From: Bradyrhizobium lablabi
GTDB taxonomy: Bacteria; Pseudomonadota; Alphaproteobacteria; Rhizobiales; Xanthobacteraceae
Assembly: GCF_018131005.1 (NCBI RefSeq)
Contig: NZ_JAFCJK010000001.1
Location: 806,001-870,000, forward strand
Direction: 5' to 3'
Length of the DNA stretch: 64,000 bases
A program made the translations under genes and the position numbers. Below are positions 27,971-39,455 of this stretch, one piece after another. Within the stretch, counting starts at the first letter, position 1. Each line of letters begins with the position of its first letter. The notes beneath the pieces were generated by a model, which had not been told where the DNA came from, did not search any database, and worked only from the letters and a program-made list of their open reading frames with translations.

Positions 27971-28657
27971 ATGCTCGCGCAGGCTGACCTCGATCTCGAC
28001 GATGGGCCGCGAACCACCAGGTCCGCGACCACGCGGATGTGCGCGGTCAGCCGCGAGGTGCGTCCCATCGCCGAACTGATCCGATTCGTCGTCGCCCCCA
28101 CCGGTGAGGTGATCCCGGACGTCAAGCGCAAGCTGCCCGGCCGGGGATTATGGGTTTTGGCATCGCGAAGAAGCGTTGCGGAAGCCGTCCGCCGTCACCA
28201 ATTTAGCAAGGGATTCAAGCGCGATGTCCGTGTCGCGCCGACCCTTCCCAGCGATACCGAGGCATTGCTGGTGCGCAGCGCGGTCGAGGCGCTGGCGATG
28301 GCCGCCAAGGGCGGCCAGGTCGTCTCGGGCTTCGGCAAGGTAGAGGACGCCCTCAACCGGGGCGAAACCGCGGCCCTGGTCCACGCCGCCGACGGCGCCG
28401 CCGACGGAATCCGCAAATTAGACGCGATCGTGCGGCAAAGGGGCGAAAAACATGGTGAATCGCCGGTAATCGCGGTCGTCAATGTTTTGACGTCGGCAGA
28501 ATTGGATTTGGCACTTGGGCGGTCAAATGTGGTACATGCTGCGCTGCTCGCGGGCCCAGCGAGCAAGACGTTCTTGTCGCGCTGCCAGATGCTGGTCCGA
28601 TACCGGATGGCCGACGACGACAAGACCGCCGAAGCGGCCAGAAATTCCAGAGCATGA
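27971..28657 (+). CDS. RNA-binding protein: YlxR (DUF448) domain plus L7Ae-like domain
   Basis: A 228-residue protein. The N-terminal YlxR domain (about 15-95) contains TRMCAVSREVRP and the GRGLWV strand. The C-terminal part (about 95-190) resembles the L7Ae/L30e RNA-binding fold (VRSAVEALAMAAKGGQVVSGFGKVEDAL). This two-domain form is usual in alphaproteobacteria between nusA and infB. Role is probably in translation or RNA binding, undefined. Its stop codon (28655-28657) lies inside a dispersed palindromic element, so the last residues come from the repeat. Confidence 0.85.
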   Translation: MLAQADLDLDDGPRTTRSATTRMCAVSREVRPIAELIRFVVAPTGEVIPDVKRKLPGRGLWVLASRRSVAEAVRRHQFSKGFKRDVRVAPTLPSDTEALLVRSAVEALAMAAKGGQVVSGFGKVEDALNRGETAALVHAADGAADGIRKLDAIVRQRGEKHGESPVIAVVNVLTSAELDLALGRSNVVHAALLAGPASKTFLSRCQMLVRYRMADDDKTAEAARNSRA

Positions 28658-28700
28658 CCCGGGAAGGCGGCTACCGCTTTTTCCGACGGGATCACGCTCA
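28650..28700. repeat. Dispersed palindromic element, copy 3 (overlaps a stop codon)
   Basis: Reads GAGCATGACCCGGGAAGGCG ... CCGCTTTTTCCGACGGGATCACGCTC. The outer arms GAGCATGA and ATCACGCTC are near-complementary. It starts eight bases before the end of the ylxR-like gene and supplies its TGA. Confidence 0.75.
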
Positions 28701-28767
28701 ACAAAAGACGACCTGTTGAAAGATTTGTGCGGGAAAACGCACAGCGAAACGAGATTAGGACTGCTGA

Positions 28768-31431
28768 ATGGTTGATACCAAGACCCCTGGCGACAAGACT
28801 TTGAGTGTCCCGACCAAGACCTTGACGATCAAGCCTCGCGTCGAGACGGGCACCGTGCGCCAGAGCTTCAGCCACGGCCGGACCAAGCAGGTCGTGGTCG
28901 AGAAGCGTGGCAAACGCCGCATCGGCGGCGACGGGCCGGCCGAGACGCACGCGCCGGAACCCGTAACCGCCAAACCGGCGGCGCCGGCGGCCAAGCCGCC
29001 GCTCGGCCGGCCGGGCACGCCCGCAAGCCAACGCAATGCCGGATCGGGGGTCGTGCTGCGCACGCTGACCGAGGACGAGCGGTCGGCGCGCGCCAGCGCT
29101 TTGGCGGATGCCAGGCAGCGCGATATCGAGGAGCGCCGTCAGGCCGAAGAGGAGGCCAGGCGCCGCGCCAGTCGCGAGGTCGCCGAGAAGGCCGAGCGCG
29201 AGGCCGCCGAAGCCCGCCGCAAGGCAGAGGAAGAGCGCCATCGCCAGGAAGAGGAAGCCAAGCGAAAGGCCGAGACCGAGGCCAAGCGCCGCTTTGGCGA
29301 AGCCGAGGCCAAACCCGTCGCGGCGGCGCCGACTGCCGCCGTCAAGCCGGCAGCCACGTCTGCGCCGGCCCGCACTTCGACATCCGCACCTGCTCGAACG
29401 CCGGCCTCCGCACCGCGCACGCCGGCGGTCGCCGCCGAGGCTGACGACGATGAGGGTCCGCGTCTCGTGCGCCGGCCGGGAGGCGCCGTGCGTCCCGCCG
29501 CCGCGCCGAAGACCACCCACAAGCCCGGTCCGCAGAAGCAGCGTGGCCGCCTCACGGTCGTCACCGCGCTCGACGCCGACGACGTGCGCGAACGCTCAAT
29601 CGCTTCGTTCCGCCGGCGCACCCAGCGTCTGAAGGGCCACGCCTCGAACGAGCCAAAGGAAAAGCTGGTTCGTGAGGTCACGATCCCGGAGGCGATCACG
29701 ATTCAGGAACTCGCGAATCGCATGTCGGAGCGCGCGGTCGACGTCATCCGCATGCTGATGAAGCAGGGCGCGATGCACAAGATCACCGACGTGATCGACG
29801 CCGACACCGCGCAACTGATTGCCGAGGAGCTCGGCCACTCAGTCAAGCGCGTCGCCGCGGCCGACGTGGAAGAAGGCCTGTTCGACGTTGTCGATGATTC
29901 CACCGATACCGAGCCGCGTTCGCCCGTGGTGACGGTCATGGGCCATGTCGACCACGGCAAGACCTCACTGCTCGACGCACTGCGCCACGCCAATGTGGTG
30001 TCGGGCGAAGCCGGGGGCATCACCCAGCATATCGGCGCCTACCAGGTGCTCTCGCCAGAGAGCGGCACCAAGATCACCTTCATCGACACGCCCGGCCACG
30101 CCGCCTTCACCGCGATGCGCGCGCGCGGCGCCAAGGTCACCGATATCGTCGTGCTGGTGGTTGCTGCCGACGACGGCGTAATGCCGCAGACGGTGGAAGC
30201 GATCAACCACGCCAAGGCGGCCAAGGTGCCAATGATCGTGGCGATCAACAAGATCGACAAGCCCGATGCGAGGCCGGAGCGCGTGCGCACCGAATTGCTG
30301 CAGCATGAGGTGCAGGTCGAATCGCTCGGCGGCGACGTCGTCGACGTCGAGGTGTCCGCCAAGGACAAGACCAATCTCGACAAGCTCCTGGAAATGATTG
30401 CGCTGCAGGCCGAAATCCTGGAGTTGAAGACCAATTCGCAGCGTCCGGCGGAAGGCACCGTAATCGAAGCCAAGCTCGATCGCGGCCGCGGCCCGGTCGC
30501 GACCGTGCTGGTCCAGCGCGGTACGCTGCGCGTCGGCGACATCATCGTGGCCGGCGCCGAGATGGGCCGCGTCCGCGCGCTGATCTCGGACCAGGGCGAG
30601 AATCTCGACGAGGCCGGCCCGTCCGTGCCGGTCGAAGTACTCGGCTTCAACGGCCCGCCGGAGGCCGGCGACCGTCTCGCGGTGGTCGAGAACGAGGCCC
30701 GCGCCCGCCAGGTCACGAGCTACCGCGCGCACCAGAAGCGCGAGAACGCCGCCGCCTCGATCTCCGGCATGCGCGGCTCGCTCGAGCAGATGATGTCGCA
30801 GCTCAAGACCGCGGGCCGCAAGGAATTCCCGCTGATCGTGAAGGCCGACGTGCAGGGCTCGCTGGAAGCGATCCTGGGCTCGCTCGAGAAGCTCGGCACC
30901 GACGAAGTCGCAGCCCGCATCCTGCATGCCGGCGTCGGCGGCATCTCGGAATCCGACGTAACGCTGGCGGAAGGCTTCAATGCCGCGATCATCGGGTTCT
31001 CGGTCCGCGCCAACAAGGAAGCGGCCGCCGCGGCCAAGCGCAACGGCATCGAGATCCGCTACTACAACATCATCTACGATCTCGTGGATGACATCAAAAA
31101 AGCGATGTCCGGCCTGCTTGCGCCCACGCTGCGCGAGACCATGCTGGGCAACGCGCAGATCCTGGAAGTGTTCAACATTTCCAAGGTCGGCAAGGTCGCG
31201 GGCTGCCGCGTCACCGACGGAACCGTGGAGCGTGGCGCCAATGTCCGCCTGATCCGCGACAACGTCGTGGTGCACGAAGGCAAGCTGTCCACGCTGAAGC
31301 GCTTCAAGGATGAAGTGAAGGAAGTGGTCGCCGGCCAGGAGTGCGGCATGGCGTTCGAGAACTACGGCGACATGCGTGTCGGCGATGTGATCGAGTGCTA
31401 CCGCATCGAAACGATCCAGCGCTCGCTGTAA
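28768..31431 (+). CDS. infB: Translation initiation factor IF-2
   Basis: An 887-residue GTPase that places initiator tRNA on the 30S subunit. The N-terminal third is a charged Ala/Glu/Arg-rich coiled-coil linker (about 90-230) starting from the family motif [20 protein letters not shown]. The G domain begins near residue 390 with [15 protein letters not shown], then [15 protein letters not shown] and NKIDKPDA. Domains II-IV follow. ATG at 28768. Length is normal for Rhizobiales. A gap with a palindromic element separates it from the ylxR-like gene. Confidence 0.97.
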   Translation: MVDTKTPGDKTLSVPTKTLTIKPRVETGTVRQSFSHGRTKQVVVEKRGKRRIGGDGPAETHAPEPVTAKPAAPAAKPPLGRPGTPASQRNAGSGVVLRTLTEDERSARASALADARQRDIEERRQAEEEARRRASREVAEKAEREAAEARRKAEEERHRQEEEAKRKAETEAKRRFGEAEAKPVAAAPTAAVKPAATSAPARTSTSAPARTPASAPRTPAVAAEADDDEGPRLVRRPGGAVRPAAAPKTTHKPGPQKQRGRLTVVTALDADDVRERSIASFRRRTQRLKGHASNEPKEKLVREVTIPEAITIQELANRMSERAVDVIRMLMKQGAMHKITDVIDADTAQLIAEELGHSVKRVAAADVEEGLFDVVDDSTDTEPRSPVVTVMGHVDHGKTSLLDALRHANVVSGEAGGITQHIGAYQVLSPESGTKITFIDTPGHAAFTAMRARGAKVTDIVVLVVAADDGVMPQTVEAINHAKAAKVPMIVAINKIDKPDARPERVRTELLQHEVQVESLGGDVVDVEVSAKDKTNLDKLLEMIALQAEILELKTNSQRPAEGTVIEAKLDRGRGPVATVLVQRGTLRVGDIIVAGAEMGRVRALISDQGENLDEAGPSVPVEVLGFNGPPEAGDRLAVVENEARARQVTSYRAHQKRENAAASISGMRGSLEQMMSQLKTAGRKEFPLIVKADVQGSLEAILGSLEKLGTDEVAARILHAGVGGISESDVTLAEGFNAAIIGFSVRANKEAAAAAKRNGIEIRYYNIIYDLVDDIKKAMSGLLAPTLRETMLGNAQILEVFNISKVGKVAGCRVTDGTVERGANVRLIRDNVVVHEGKLSTLKRFKDEVKEVVAGQECGMAFENYGDMRVGDVIECYRIETIQRSL

Positions 31432-31465
31432 GTCCAAGCCTTACGACGCGCCGGGATTCACTTGA

Positions 31466-31563
31466 CTGCAATTGCAGCGGCGTGGCCGGACCTGCGCCGC
31501 CTGCTCGTGCATTGCTTGATTTGAAAGCTAGGAACATCGACACCCGTGGCCGGCCGCGGGTGT
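31466..31563. other. infB-rbfA gap with two palindromes
   Basis: CTGCAATTGCAG (31466-31477) is a perfect 12-bp palindrome. ACACCCG (31540-31546) pairs with CGGGTGT (31557-31563), 20 bases before rbfA. Neither has a T-run. They could be processing or translational-control hairpins in the operon mRNA. Confidence 0.4.
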
Positions 31564-31582
31564 GACGGTTTTGGAAAGGTTC

Positions 31583-31996
31583 ATGCCCCGTCAGCACAAG
31601 AAGAGCTCCACCCCCGGCGGCTCGCAACGTCAATTGCGAGTCGGCGAAACCGTTCGCCACGCGCTCGCCGATATTCTGTCGCACGGTGACGTCCACGATC
31701 CGGATCTGGAAGGCCACATTATCACCGTTCCCGAGGTGCGTATGTCGCCAGACCTGAAGCTCGCCACGATCTACGTGATGCCGCTCGGTGGACGCGACAC
31801 CGACGTCGTGATCGCAGCACTCGAGCGCAACAAGAAATTCCTGCGCGGCGAGATCGCGCATCGCGTTAACCTGAAATTTGCACCTGACATTCGCTTCCGC
31901 GTCGATGAGCGATTCGACGAAGCGGAACGTATCGAGAAATTACTGCGAACACCTGCGGTGCAAAGAGACCTCGCACCCGAATCGGACGACGAGTGA
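31583..31996 (+). CDS. rbfA: 30S ribosome-binding factor A
   Basis: A 137-residue KH-fold protein for late 16S rRNA maturation and cold adaptation. Typical segments are [30 protein letters not shown] and [27 protein letters not shown] at 31583 (MPRQHKKSS); a GTG seven codons earlier is less likely. Its TGA overlaps the truB ATG (TGATG). Confidence 0.95.
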   Translation: MPRQHKKSSTPGGSQRQLRVGETVRHALADILSHGDVHDPDLEGHIITVPEVRMSPDLKLATIYVMPLGGRDTDVVIAALERNKKFLRGEIAHRVNLKFAPDIRFRVDERFDEAERIEKLLRTPAVQRDLAPESDDE

Positions 31997-33102
31997 TGAT
32001 TGTGACGACCACAAACAGCGTGATCGACGCGCAGAATGCCGACGCGCGCGACGCTGACGCGAATCTTTTTTCCGAGCAGCGCGATGACGCGTCGCGACGT
32101 GTCGATAACGATCCGCGCCACAGGCAGGGAAAGCGGGCTCAACCACGCCGCGACAAGCGCGACGTGCACGGCTGGGTCGTCCTCGACAAGCCGATCGGCA
32201 TGACCTCGACGCACGCGGTCGCGGTGCTCAAGCGGCTGTTCCAGGCCAAGCGCGCAGGCCATGCCGGCACGCTTGATCCGCTCGCCTCCGGCGGCCTGCC
32301 GATCGCGCTCGGCGAGGCCACCAAGACGGTCCCCTTCGTGATGGACGGCCGCAAGCGCTACCGCTTCACCGTGGCGTGGGGTGCGGAACGCGACACCGAC
32401 GACACCGAGGGACGGGTGGTCAAGACCAGCAAAGCCCGGCCCACGGCCAATTCGATCCGGGAGTTGTTGCCTCGCTTCACCGGCAAGATCGAGCAGATCC
32501 CGCCGCAATATTCGGCGATCAAGGTACAGGGCGAACGCGCCTACGACCTCGCGCGCGACGGCGAAACCGTGCAATTGCAGCCCCGAGTGGTCGAGATCCA
32601 CGAATTGACCCTTGTGGAGCATGGGGATAGCGATCAATCAGTGTTCGAGGCCGAGTGCGGCAAGGGAACCTATGTCCGCGCCCTGGCGCGCGACATCGGC
32701 CGGATTTTGGGCTGTTTCGGCCATATCTGCGGGCTGCGGCGGACCATTGTCGGCCCGTTTACCGAGCGGGACATGATTTCGCTGGAACAATTGGAGGCTT
32801 TATGTAATAGAGCCGCGTCTGGCGAGGGCAGCCTCGCCGACGCGCTTTTGCCCGTTGAGACCGCGCTGGACGACATCCCGGCACTGGCCGTCACACGGGC
32901 TGATGCGGCAAGGCTCCACAGGGGCCAGGCCGTTTTGTTGCGCGGACGGGATGCGCCCACTGGCAGCGGCACAGTCTATGTCACGGTGGCAGGTCGACTT
33001 CTCGCGCTTGCCGAAATTGGCAATGGCGAACTCATCCCCAAGCGCGTGTTCAACCTGAGTGGACTGACTGCCGGTCCGGCTCGCAACAATGGAAGCAACT
33101 GA
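31996..33102 (+). CDS. truB: tRNA pseudouridine(55) synthase TruB
   Basis: A 368-residue enzyme that makes pseudouridine 55 in the T-loop of tRNAs. The catalytic Asp is in [19 protein letters not shown], and the [17 protein letters not shown] and [15 protein letters not shown] motifs are present. The N-terminus has an Arg/Asp-rich extension of about 50 residues before the family core. ATG at 31996 overlaps the rbfA stop; GTG at 31993 is an alternative. rpsO follows two bases after the stop. Confidence 0.95.
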   Translation: MIVTTTNSVIDAQNADARDADANLFSEQRDDASRRVDNDPRHRQGKRAQPRRDKRDVHGWVVLDKPIGMTSTHAVAVLKRLFQAKRAGHAGTLDPLASGGLPIALGEATKTVPFVMDGRKRYRFTVAWGAERDTDDTEGRVVKTSKARPTANSIRELLPRFTGKIEQIPPQYSAIKVQGERAYDLARDGETVQLQPRVVEIHELTLVEHGDSDQSVFEAECGKGTYVRALARDIGRILGCFGHICGLRRTIVGPFTERDMISLEQLEALCNRAASGEGSLADALLPVETALDDIPALAVTRADAARLHRGQAVLLRGRDAPTGSGTVYVTVAGRLLALAEIGNGELIPKRVFNLSGLTAGPARNNGSN

Positions 33103-33104
33103 CG

Positions 33105-33374
33105 ATGTCGATTACCGCGCAACGCAAAGCGGAAGTCATCCAGACGAATGCCACCAAAGCCGGCGACACCGGCTCGCCTGAGGTTCAGGTCGCGATCCTG
33201 TCGGAACGCATCAACAATCTCACCGAGCACTTCAAGACCCACGTGAAGGACAACCATTCACGCCGCGGCCTCCTGAAGCTCGTGTCGACGCGTCGCTCCC
33301 TTCTCGATTACATCAAGAAGAAGGACGAAGCGCGTTACAAGGCACTGCTCGAAAAGCACAACATCCGTCGTTGA
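33105..33374 (+). CDS. rpsO: 30S ribosomal protein S15
   Basis: An 89-residue primary 16S rRNA-binding protein. It matches the family across its whole length ([44 protein letters not shown]). It follows truB by two bases and is followed by a strong terminator. S15 often controls its own translation; no pseudoknot was evaluated here. Confidence 0.97.
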   Translation: MSITAQRKAEVIQTNATKAGDTGSPEVQVAILSERINNLTEHFKTHVKDNHSRRGLLKLVSTRRSLLDYIKKKDEARYKALLEKHNIRR

Positions 33375-33385
33375 TTTTGAGAAAC

Positions 33386-33411
33386 ACGCGCGCGGGGTTC
33401 GCGCGCGTTTT
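33386..33411 (+). terminator. Rho-independent terminator after rpsO
   Basis: ACGCGCGCG and CGCGCGCGT form a 9-bp stem (33386-33394 and 33400-33408), ending in TTTT. It should end the rimP-to-rpsO operon. Confidence 0.85.
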
Positions 33412-33690
33412 CGTGTGATCTTCCGAGACCCGGACTTTCGAATTGTCGAAAGACGATCATGCGCAACAGCATGGCATGCAAGCCATCCGCACTAGCGTCC
33501 AGCAGCAATCCGGCAGTTGGACGGGGCAAGATGCCCAGATGACCGAAAGGATGGACGCCATCCGAAATTCAAGGACCATGGCAGGATCGCCGGATGCTGA
33601 TCGCCGGATGGCGGCAGCGTCCGGCCGTCTTGCGCATGGTCTTTGCGTTTTGCGGCGCCGTGCTTTCGCGAAACCATGAAAGAGACCGAT
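33412..33690 (+). promoter_or_regulatory. pnp upstream region
   Basis: About 280 bp with no supported gene between the rpsO terminator and pnp. It includes an inverted repeat CTTTCGA-ATTG-TCGAAAG (33435-33452) and a tandem GATCGCCGGATG pair near 33587-33610. It probably holds the pnp promoter and mRNA leader, the part through which PNPase autoregulates in other bacteria. No promoter motif was assigned. Confidence 0.4.
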
Positions 33691-35847
<2,157 letters not shown>

Positions 35848-35870
35848 GGCGAGGGATATCCGATTGTTAC

Positions 35871-35907
35871 GAAAGGGGCGGCCTGCATGGCGGCCCCTTT
35901 CTTTTTT
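35871..35907 (+). terminator. Rho-independent terminator after pnp
   Basis: GAAAGGGGC (35871-35879) pairs with GCCCCTTTC (35893-35901) and is followed by TTTTTT. A 9-bp perfect stem with a 13-base loop. Confidence 0.88.
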
Positions 35908-36041
35908 CGGTCGTTGCAATGCAAATCAATCTCAGCTGATTGCCTTGCGCGGTTTGGCCCCGATATTGTGACCGGCAGTGTCTGGAACCCCGTCGTATCC
36001 CGTACCTAACGTGATGACGTTTCCCAGCATGGAGAACCACG

Positions 36042-36776
36042 ATGTCATTCCTGTCCCGGCGCCACCTCATTATGGCCGCAAGCGGCATCGCCACCGCAGC
36101 CGTGTCGTCGCGCCTTGCATTCGCTCAAGCCACTGCGCCGGCTCCTGCCGGACCATTCAAGATTGATCCGCTGCCCTATCCGACGAGCGCGCTGGAGCCG
36201 CATATCGACGCCAAGACGATGGAGATCCATCACGACAAGCACCACCAGGCCTACGTCACCAACCTCAACACCTTCGCCAAGGACCACCTGCAAATCGCCG
36301 AGAAGCCGCTTGTCGAGGTGCTCGGCAATCTCGGCAATGTGCCGGAATCGATCCGCACCGGCGTGCGCAACAATATGGGCGGCCATGTCAACCACACGAT
36401 GTTCTGGCAGATCATGGGGCCGAATGGCGGCAAGCCCGAGGGCGACGTGCTCGCGGCAATCGACCGCGACCTCGGCGGAATGGAAAAGCTGCAGGCCGAA
36501 TTCAATGCTGCGGGCGGGCGCGTGTTCGGCTCGGGCTGGGTCTTCGTCACCGTGACCAAGGACGGCAAGCTTGCGATCGAGACGCGCCCGAACCAGGACA
36601 GCCCGATCATGGACGGCAAGCGCGCGCTGCTCGGCAATGATGTCTGGGAGCATGCCTATTACCTCACCTACCAGAACCGCCGCCCCGACTACCTGAAGGC
36701 CTGGTGGAATACGGTGAACTGGAAGGCGATTTCCGAGCGCTACGCCGCGGCGAAAGCCGGCACGCTGGGTGTATGA
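36042..36776 (+). CDS. Superoxide dismutase (Fe/Mn) with an export signal
   Basis: A 244-residue Fe/Mn superoxide dismutase. Metal-ligand segments are MEIHHDKHHQAYV, HVNHTMFWQIM and NDVWEHAYYLTYQN. Unlike the common cytoplasmic enzyme, it begins with a twin-arginine-like signal (MSFLSRRHLIMAASG) and a hydrophobic stretch ending in AFAQA, so it is probably exported to the periplasm. The mature enzyme starts near residue 30. Single-gene unit with its own terminator. Metal preference cannot be read with certainty. Confidence 0.9.
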   Translation: MSFLSRRHLIMAASGIATAAVSSRLAFAQATAPAPAGPFKIDPLPYPTSALEPHIDAKTMEIHHDKHHQAYVTNLNTFAKDHLQIAEKPLVEVLGNLGNVPESIRTGVRNNMGGHVNHTMFWQIMGPNGGKPEGDVLAAIDRDLGGMEKLQAEFNAAGGRVFGSGWVFVTVTKDGKLAIETRPNQDSPIMDGKRALLGNDVWEHAYYLTYQNRRPDYLKAWWNTVNWKAISERYAAAKAGTLGV

Positions 36777-36831
36777 TTGCCCCAGACAGGCTCGCTCGTC
36801 GCATAATGATGCGCTGCACTTGAAAGAGCAC

Positions 36832-36856
36832 AGCCCCACGAGTTGATCGTGGGGCT
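36832..36856 (+). terminator. Hairpin terminator after the superoxide dismutase gene
   Basis: AGCCCCACGA and TCGTGGGGCT form a perfect 10-bp stem with a 5-base loop, followed by TCTTCGT. The T-run is weak but the stem is strong. Confidence 0.7.
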
Positions 36857-36908
36857 TCTTCGTGCCTCGCCCTCCGGATCGTTCGGAGCCGACGTCAGGG
36901 AATCGACA

Positions 36909-37370
36909 ATGATGCAGCCGACCATCCGCCCTGCCCGCCCGGACGAACATGACGAGATCGCCCGCGTCTGGATGGAAAGCCGGGTCACGACCGGACTCTC
37001 GCAGCCGAGCGATGGGCTGCTGAGCGATTTGCGCGCGCGTATGTCGCGCGAGATCGAGAAGGGCTGGAGTCTGTTCGTCGCCGACGATCGCGGCACGATC
37101 GCCGGCATGCTGGCGTTGCATCTGCCGACGGTCCTTCTCGATCAACTCATGATCGCACCGGCCTATCAGGGCCGGAGTCTTGGCCGGCGGCTGCTTGCCT
37201 TCGCGCGTCGGCAACTGCCCGATGAGATCTGGCTGCGCTGCGCGCGCGACAATGAAAAGGCCTGGCGCTGGTATGAGCGCGAAGGTTTTGCGTTCGAGGA
37301 CGAAAAATTGAATCCGGTGACCGGGTTGATGATGAAATACTACCGCTGGAAGCGGACAGACAGTGCATAA
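36909..37370 (+). CDS. GNAT family N-acetyltransferase
   Basis: A 153-residue acetyltransferase with the acetyl-CoA loop in APAYQGRSLGRRLLAFA and the C-terminal motif ARDNEKAWRWYEREGF. The start is one of two adjacent ATG codons (36909 or 36912). It is a single gene between the superoxide dismutase and a glutathione transferase. Substrate unknown. Confidence 0.85.
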   Translation: MMQPTIRPARPDEHDEIARVWMESRVTTGLSQPSDGLLSDLRARMSREIEKGWSLFVADDRGTIAGMLALHLPTVLLDQLMIAPAYQGRSLGRRLLAFARRQLPDEIWLRCARDNEKAWRWYEREGFAFEDEKLNPVTGLMMKYYRWKRTDSA

Positions 37371-37554
37371 CGGGTGCAGGTGGCCTCGATTCGCCTCTGT
37401 CGCCGGCCGTCAATCAGCCGCACCAAAAATAGTTGACCAAGATGTCGGCCTGATCCGGGCTCGTTCGTCCCAGGCGTAGTGCGTTGCAAATCCAACGCGG
37501 AAGCGCAATGACAGGGGCGGCGGTTCGTCCCACGACGATGAAAGGTCCAGCACC

Positions 37555-38151
37555 ATGATCAGGCTTTATTGGTCGCCGCGCTCGCGTTCGTTCACCGCAA
37601 TCTGGCTGATGGAGGAAACGGGGCTCCCTTATGAGCGCGTGCTGACTGATATCGCGACGGGCGCGCAGAAGGCGCCGGACTACCTGAAGGTCAACCCGAT
37701 GGGCAAGGTGCCGGGGCTGAGCGATGGCGAGGCTCAGCTCGGCGAGGCCGCGGCAATCTGCGCCTACATCGCCGACCGCTATCCAGAGACAAAGCTTGCA
37801 CCGGCCGCCAACGATCCCAAGCGCGCACGGTATTTGCAGTGGTTGTTCTTCTCGCCGAGTTGCATCGAGCCGGCGTTGATCCAGATCTTCACCAAGCTCG
37901 AGGTGCCCACGACCACGGCGGCGTGGGGCAGCGCGGCGCAGGTGTTCGACGTGCTCGATGCCGAGTTGCAAAAAGGGCCGTGGATCCTCGGCGACCAGTT
38001 CTCCGCCGCCGACATAACGATCGGGTCAGGGCTGAACTATGCGGCGCGGGTGTTCAAGATGGTGCCGCAGCGGCCGTCGTTCGACGCCTATATCGATCGC
38101 TGCGTGGCGCGACCGGCATTCCAGCGCGCGGAGAAGATCGCGGCGGGTTGA
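37555..38151 (+). CDS. Glutathione S-transferase family protein
   Basis: A 198-residue cytosolic-type transferase. The thioredoxin-like N-domain (MIRLYWSPRSRSFTAIWLMEE...) has NPMGKVPGL and the glutathione-contact segment LGEAAAICAYIADRYP, where the usual Glu-Ser pair reads Glu-Ala. The all-helical C-domain carries GDQFSAADITIGSGL. A Ser near residue 10-12 would be the activating residue. Convergent with fabV 44 bp away. The 184-bp gap upstream shows no gene. Confidence 0.88.
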   Translation: MIRLYWSPRSRSFTAIWLMEETGLPYERVLTDIATGAQKAPDYLKVNPMGKVPGLSDGEAQLGEAAAICAYIADRYPETKLAPAANDPKRARYLQWLFFSPSCIEPALIQIFTKLEVPTTTAAWGSAAQVFDVLDAELQKGPWILGDQFSAADITIGSGLNYAARVFKMVPQRPSFDAYIDRCVARPAFQRAEKIAAG

Positions 38152-38195
38152 TTATATCGCCCGGACGGGCTTGCTACGGCAGTTTAACAGGCGCC

Positions 38196-39368
38196 TTAAC
38201 CCGGGACGACGCGAGGATCCACGTCCTGCGCGTAGTCGACGCCTTCAATACCAAACCCGAACAGGCGAAGGAACTGGCTCTTGTATTCTGCAAGGTCTGC
38301 CAGTTCGCCGAGCGTTTCCGTGGAGAGCAGAGGCCAACGGCGCGACACCTCCGCCTGAACTTCGGGCGACAGCTCCCAATCGTCGACTCGAAGCCGCTGC
38401 GCCTCATCGACTGCGGCGTCCCGACCGAGGCGGGTTCGGAACAGTCGATCGATCTGTTCGATGCAGCCTTCATGGAGCCCGAGCTGCTTCATCACCTTGA
38501 ACAGCACCGTGCCATAGAGCGGCACGACCGGAATGGCCGAGCTTGCCTGGGTGACCACGGCCTTCAGCGCCACGACGCGGGCCGCATCCTGGCCGAGCCG
38601 ACCCCGGATCTCTTCCGCCTTGCGGTCGAGATCGACCTTGGCGCGACCCAGGGTGCCCTTCCAGTAGATCGGCCAAGTCAGTTCGCTGCCGATATAGGTG
38701 TAGTTGAGCGTGCGGAAACCCGGCGCCAGGACGCCGGCGTCCGCGAGCTGGTCGACCCAGCGCTTCCAGTCATCGCCGCCCATCACAGCGACCGTGGCAG
38801 CCGCTTCATCCTCACTCGCCGGCGCAATGGTGGTTTCGTAGACCTCACCGGTTTCAGTGTTGAGAGTCTTGATCTCGACGGGGGCGCCGAGCGGCTTGAT
38901 CGCGGAGCGAAAGGTCTTGCCCGTGACCGGATCGGTCCGGACCGGTGCGGCCATGCTGTAGACCAGCATGTCCAGCTGTCCGAACTTTTCGCGGACACGG
39001 TCGATGAAGGTTTTCTTCAGCTCGTCGGAAAAGGCGTCGCCCTCAATCGTGAGGGGAGATCGTCCGATCTTCTGCGCCTCGATCTCGAACGCGCGGTTGT
39101 TGTACCAGCCGGCGCTGCCGGATCTGGTTGCCGAAGGCTCGCGCTCCAGCGACACGCCGATGGTCTCGGCGCCGCCGGCGAAGGTCGCGACAATGCGGCT
39201 CGCAAGGCCATAGCCGGTCGAACACCCGAGCACGGCGACGCGCTTGGGGCACTCCGGAATGGGGCCATGGCGGAGTACATAAGCGATCTGCTCGCGGACG
39301 TTGGTGGCACAGCCGGCGGGATGTGCCGTCGTGCAGATGAAGCCTCGCACGCGCGGTTCGATAATCAT
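38196..39368 (-). CDS. fabV: Enoyl-[acyl-carrier-protein] reductase FabV
   Basis: A 390-residue NADH-dependent trans-2-enoyl reductase that completes each fatty-acid elongation cycle. The FabV/TER family start (MIIEPRVRGFICTTAHP), the cofactor loop LGCSTGYGLASR and the family-specific Y-x8-K pair are present. The pair is Tyr235 and Lys244 in WPIYWKGTLGRAK; FabI has Y-x6-K instead. ATG at 39368 has GGAGTGGG upstream. It is third in the fabA-fabB-fabV operon, a position where related genomes usually have fabI. FabV enzymes are typically resistant to triclosan. Confidence 0.93.
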   Translation of the reverse strand: MIIEPRVRGFICTTAHPAGCATNVREQIAYVLRHGPIPECPKRVAVLGCSTGYGLASRIVATFAGGAETIGVSLEREPSATRSGSAGWYNNRAFEIEAQKIGRSPLTIEGDAFSDELKKTFIDRVREKFGQLDMLVYSMAAPVRTDPVTGKTFRSAIKPLGAPVEIKTLNTETGEVYETTIAPASEDEAAATVAVMGGDDWKRWVDQLADAGVLAPGFRTLNYTYIGSELTWPIYWKGTLGRAKVDLDRKAEEIRGRLGQDAARVVALKAVVTQASSAIPVVPLYGTVLFKVMKQLGLHEGCIEQIDRLFRTRLGRDAAVDEAQRLRVDDWELSPEVQAEVSRRWPLLSTETLGELADLAEYKSQFLRLFGFGIEGVDYAQDVDPRVVPG

Positions 39369-39390
39369 GCCCACTCCGTTTCGGATCCTC

Positions 39391-39439
39391 GAGCATGATT
39401 CGGAGCAGTGTGTCGCGGTTCTCCGAAAAGATCATGCTC
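39391..39439. repeat. Dispersed palindromic element, copy 4
   Basis: GAGCATGAT (39391-39399) and ATCATGCTC (39431-39439) are perfect 9-bp arms around a core with GTGTCGCGGTTCTCCGAAAAG. It fills most of the gap between fabB and fabV within the operon. Confidence 0.85.
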
Positions 39440-39455
39440 AAACAAAGAGATGAGA

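Noticed and set aside
29965..31437. 490-codon minus-strand open frame opposite infB
   Set aside because: Antisense shadow of the IF-2 GTPase region with no motif of its own.
37839..39398. 519-codon plus-strand open frame across gst and fabV
   Set aside because: It runs out of frame through gst and antisense to fabV, both of which are clear genes.
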